Shown: positions 59,829 to 64,000 of the stretch, in pieces
Layout: every line of letters starts with the position of its first letter
How positions within the stretch are numbered: position 1 is the first letter of the stretch
Assembly (NCBI GenBank): GCA_963457665.1
Contig: OY735211.1
Location: 36,607,485 to 36,671,484 of the forward strand
Length of the DNA stretch: 64,000 bases
Reading direction: 5' to 3'
DNA from: Thysanoteuthis rhombus
Lineage: Eukaryota > Mollusca > Cephalopoda > Oegopsida > Thysanoteuthidae
Position numbers and translations under genes: made by a program
The notes under the pieces: generated by a model
What the model was told of the DNA's origin: nothing
What the model saw: only the letters and a program-made list of their open reading frames with translations
Databases searched by the model: none

Positions 59829-60500
59829 CAACCAATTGGTCATTAAGCATACTGAAGTTCCGATTCTAAAGCTTTATAAATATTTGCTAAGCTTATTTTT
59901 GCCTAGCTCATGACTACTGTGGTTGGCCCCAGTGGAATAACAACAGGCTTCTCTATAGAGTTATTGTGGTATTGTTTTTAGATAAGGTCAACTCTGGTAC
60001 AAAACCACATTGAAGGAGTACCCACGACGGATTGAAGCTTGGGAAAGCAACTCAACGACGAACGCTCTGCTCAAGAACTAATAATAATATTAGTTTCCAC
60101 AGAATATCTCTAAAAGGGGAAAAAAAAGATTTGATTTCACACGAGGATATCTGGAGTCAGCTCTTTAGCCGTTTGGAGACAGAATAGAAAAACCCGTTCA
60201 AATGTAACAAAAGTTGAATTCGTTTATCAAGAAATTAATTATCATAATTAGTAAGTGTCCACTGTGAAATTTTATTCTTTAAAAGAAAAAAAAAAGGATT
60301 TTGGACAAAAAAATTCTGATAGAGTTAAATTGATGCCTTCCTTATTTTAAAAGTCTTGTGCCTGTTGTTATTCCACGGGACTTTAATCCTCTCTGGGTGC
60401 CAACTACTGTAGTCGTGTCCAACGAAAGATAACATTAGTAAGTATCTATAAAGCATTAGAATCGGAACTTCAGGATTCTCAATTACCAGTCAGTTATACT
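59829..60500. repeat. Imperfect inverted repeat (palindromic MITE-like element)
   Basis: Left arm about 59852-59948, right arm 60361-60473. ctgaagttccgattctaaag...gactactgtggttggc...gtggaataacaacaggc on the left is matched on the opposite strand by ctgaagttccgattctaatg...gactacagtagttggc...gtggaataacaacaggc. The arms are about 97 and 113 bp because of a short insertion, and weaker matching extends 20 bp outward. The loop is about 410 bp with no ORF. Confidence 0.75.
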
Positions 60501-62470
60501 TCAATTATTCTGATTTAATGGAAATCTTAAGTCTCCAAACCGGTTGAGTTAGTATATTGCAATAAAATATTTCATCCGATTTGATTTTCGCTGGACTTCA
60601 TTTTACTGAGTGTGGACATTGGTTTTTTTTAAAGAAGACAATCTTGTGACCAAATCAGAGCGCCGTTATCGTAAATTTTCACTCTTCACTCATTCTTGAT
60701 AAGAAAGACTTACGATTGTTTGGTTTTATCTTAAGAGCTTGCGATAGACAACGTGTCATCGACTGCTCACTAAGAACTTGATATTTATAAGTAGAAATAG
60801 TAATACAAGCCGAATGAAGACTTGAACGTAGCGAAACGCATCTGTTGAATCTCTACTACCTAAAATCACTGAATACATATGTTATTTGGACTAGAATACA
60901 CCCCTAAGAAAATGAAGGGGTTATCTATGTATAGGTCCAAGTTTTTTTTCCCGAAGTCTCAACTCATCTCAATTTGATTTAATGTGTGATGACCAGACGA
61001 ATAGTCTTGAGAGTTTTGCTGGCGTATTTCTTTTGTCATGTTCCAATAAGAAGGTAAATCAAACGATGAGATCATACCTTTTGAGTACAAATAAACAAAT
61101 AAATTGGAAAAATTGTGTATAAGTACATTATATTGTCAGACGAATTACTGAATCTTTACTTTATATCTGAATATCTCAAAAAATAAATCTCAAAAACCTT
61201 CTCTAATTCTTTTTTTTTCAACGGATTGCTTTGATTCCTTTCTTTTCCCTCATCCTCCCTTTCTCTCTTTTTCTTTCCATCTTAACTACTCCACTTCCTT
61301 TAAAAACCTTTTCATTGTATTTTATGTACATTTCTTTTTTGTTTTCTCCCTTGTTTTTTTCCTCTTTTCCACTTTATTCTATTTCTCTTTTCTTGAGAAG
61401 TTTTCATGTCTTTCCCCCTCTACATTTCTTCTTTTTCTCCCCTCTCTTTCAATCTACGTATCTTTTTCTTTTTTCTCTTTCTTATCCTATTTCCCTTGTG
61501 TTCAGAATCATTTTATCTTCTTTTCAGCACATTTCTTTTTTAAAAATTTCTTTTACATTCTCCCCCTCCCCTCTGACCATGTTTCTTTTAATTTCGAAAC
61601 GTTTTTTTCATCCTTTCTGTACATTTCTCTCCCTTTCTTTTTTTTTAAAACTTATTTTTTCCCCTTTTTTTCCCCCTTTCGTATTACCTTTCACATCTTT
61701 TGTGTGTCATTACTCATTTGTGTTTACCTTACTTCATTTTCTCCAACATCTCTGTATTCTTCTTCAACCGCTCTCTCTCATAAACAAGCTTCTGTTTTCC
61801 TTCTGAAACAAGAAGGATAAGGTTTATGCAAATATGATTCAAGTTTAGCTTAATCTAGACCATGGACACTACAGTTGGGCAAACAGAACGATCAGTTTTT
61901 CAAAACTTTTAGTTGAGCTCCGTATTAGATCTTTTCAGCTTTGCTTGAAAAAGAGGCTGATGCTGTCAAAAAGCTGGAAATAAAGAAAAAAAAAACAATA
62001 CTAAGCATAGTATTTTTCACCCTTTCATCAACCCTCATCAGGCCAAAATTTCCATTGTTAGTTGAGATTGATTTGTCAAACTTATTTTGTTTGTGTCCCA
62101 TCGAGGGCCAGAAGTTAGGGCTCGGTTCAGGGGTTAGGGTTAGGGTCAGGGTCAGGGTTTTCGTTTTCGTGGCAGAAAAAAAAAACAATACAAAAACATT
62201 TTGGAGCGAGAAAAAGAATATGCAAATTAATTCCTTTTTTTCCTTTCGAGACTTCCGTACTTTGAAAATTATGGACGTTAGCTTTTGTTGGGTACAGACA
62301 AAACACCTCAAAATACTTTAGAGGCTCTTTAAAGCCAATCTACCGATGTATTGCCCGTGAATTCCATCCTCACTAGCTGCCCCATTATCATGACTGTCTA
62401 TCAAACTAAGCTGAGATTAGTAGATACTTATATAGCTACCCAAGAGCGCATGTTTATGTAATTAATTTCA
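60501..62470. other. Intergenic, low-complexity pyrimidine-rich
   Basis: 61210-61800 is a (T/C)-rich plus strand, which produces a spurious 191-codon ORF. 62105-62160 has TTAGGG/TCAGGG-like repeats. No gene. Confidence 0.5.
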
Positions 62471-62474
62471 ATGT

Positions 62475-63420
62475 AATTTTATCAGTGATAATCCAGTCGT
62501 CGGAAAAGGTTTTGGAAGATCATCTCGAGGCAGGCTGTGAAGAGTTTGGGTGAGCTGATATCACCTTGCCTTACTCCTTTTTGGCGTCGGAATGGTTCAG
62601 AGTGTTAATGTAGCCTGATGAAGGAGTTGCTGTGATTGTATATATGTTGATGTACTTTGACGTATTCAAAGTCTACACCTTGTAAGGTGATTGCCTTCAT
62701 GGCCATGGAAATTTCTTGCTTTACCTCCTATAGTGTAACTTCTGGGAAGTCCTCGAACTGATTGTCAGCGTCTTGTGTATTCTGGTCGTTATTATATTGT
62801 CCGCGTTTTGAAGAGTAGAGTTCTTGGTAAAATTCTTGGGCGTGTTCGATAATTCTGTCTCTCTCTGTCGTGGTTCCCGTTTTCTTCGAGTATGCTAGTT
62901 ATTTGTTTACTGTTCTATACTGAGAGCTTTGTTTATTGCTTTAAAGCCCCGACGTTTTTCATGAGTGGTTTCGATAATGACTGCCGTATACCTTGTTCAG
63001 TCTTCTCTTAGTTTCTTTTTTACTGTTTTGTTTAGTTCGGTCTCCTCTGTTTTTTCTCTTGTGGTTGTTGGTGGCTTGAGGTTTCTGTGTTTTTCAATAA
63101 GTTTCCTGATTTTATCTGAGATTTTGCTAATGGTCTGCGCGTTTCTTGGCTTAAACATATTGGCAGCTTCTATTAGGGGGGATATTATTTTGCTGTGGAG
63201 TTTGTTGATGTTGGTGTCGTTTTCGGCAGTGAGGATATTAAATCTGTTTTTCAAATCTAGCTTGGAGGGTCGGGTGAGTTAATATGGTACGTTTAGTGGT
63301 TGCAGTTTGGTGTGGAACATTTTCCTGCGTTCTTTATTGGTGTTTATTTACATCTTACATCTTACCATTCTATGGTCGCTTCTTATGTTTAGAATTTGAA
63401 TATCTGGTTATGCAGTCTGA
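62475..63420 (-). mobile_element. RTE-type LINE remnant, RT and linker region
   Basis: The minus strand contains LKNRFNILTAENDTNINKLH and ISKISDKIRKLIEKHRNLK (63254-62997), the spacer between endonuclease and RT of RTE-clade elements. It continues to GVRQGDISSPKLFTACLEMI then FQNLFRRLDYH (62600-62480), RT motif B. Frame breaks lie between. The right-hand part (63370-63700) is probably the decayed endonuclease C-terminus, but it is only weakly readable. Confidence 0.75.
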
Positions 63421-64000
63421 GATAGCTTTTAAGCCTACCACGTTGTCTAGGCTTTTACGAACTGAGGACCCAGCAAGAACAGCCGATATAACTTTCATTG
63501 TACGAACCATCGGGAGTGTTGGGCAATGGCCTACTGCGCTGGCCCATGACGTATTAGTAAAGTCTAGTCGATTGGTCACTGCTGGTGTCGTTCAGAGTGG
63601 CCTTAGAGCTCCACCGGCTCTTAGTACCAGTTCTATCTGCTTCTGGTGTGTTAGCAGACAGGCCTGGGTGTATGCGGTACTGTAGAAGTTGAAGGTTAGA
63701 GGATAAAGATAAGAAATGGAAGATTTGAAAGGGTATGAAAGAAGGTATATAGGATTCTCTTTTATTTCTATGTTATTCACACGGTCTATCTAGATAAATC
63801 GTCTCAGCTTACATCCTATCTTGGCCTATTTGCTCCCATAACGAGGCCAAGCTTTCTGCCGTGGATTACTAACATATCTGATGAAATCATATCAATTTTT
63901 GTTCGGCCAGACAGGTATTTCGACCATGAGCACACCTCTCCCTTACTTATCAAGTTTTCAACTTAGTTGAAGTCCACAGACAGTGGAGTTTGAAATTAAG
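63421..64000. other. Window end, nothing certain
   Basis: The plus-strand 133-codon ORF at 63284-63685 overlaps the LINE on the opposite strand and is not supported. Confidence 0.3.

Noticed and set aside
61231..61806. 191-codon plus-strand ORF resembling a membrane protein
   Set aside because: It comes from a pyrimidine-rich low-complexity tract (Phe/Ser/Leu/Pro only), with no domain and no splice context.

Overview
The window looks like nuclear DNA of a mollusc, most likely a cephalopod. The reasons are AT-rich sequence, long (TA)n and compound microsatellites, many decayed retroelements and tRNA-derived repeats, GT-AG introns of 0.5-6 kb, and secreted VWA/chitin-binding proteins of a lophotrochozoan type. 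The species assignment is inference. There is no bacterial-style gene organisation, and most open reading frames in the window are chance or repeat ORFs.

The only convincing host genes are two tandem paralogues on the minus strand. Gene B (CDS 38065 down to 20122) is complete. Seven exons, all with GT-AG borders, join without a frame break into 2334 nt, or 777 aa plus stop. The predicted product has a signal peptide, an N-terminal module that resembles a lysozyme/lytic-transglycosylase core (Glu61 in AAVETDFG, then GGIWK), a VWA domain with an intact MIDAS, a linker rich in N-glycosylation sequons, an unrecognised Cys-containing module, and four peritrophin-A-like chitin-binding repeats. Gene A (first exon at 13673) is its head-to-tail paralogue. 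Exons 1-3 are clear, a shortened exon 4 is probable at 358-431, and the rest lies off the left edge. Each gene has a TATA box 40-60 bp upstream of its ATG. Together they suggest a secreted or extracellular-matrix family that combines chitin binding, metal-dependent adhesion and possibly glycan cleavage.

Layout: 1-13731 gene A with large repeat-filled introns (a LINE with an internal inversion, two opposed minisatellite arrays, a ~1 kb dispersed repeat). 13732-20121 intergenic, with a Penelope-like remnant and a second copy of the ~1 kb repeat. 20122-38112 gene B, whose introns hold a mariner transposase pseudogene, LINE tails, tandem repeats and a decayed protein-coding repeat. 38113-64000 is repeat-rich upstream DNA without a convincing gene: RTE-type LINE pieces, a 1.8 kb LINE fragment with a YMDD motif, a 560-bp Tc1/mariner-type MITE with TA duplications, a ~650-bp imperfect palindrome, and many microsatellites. 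One small exon-like ORF at 59452-59820 is unexplained.
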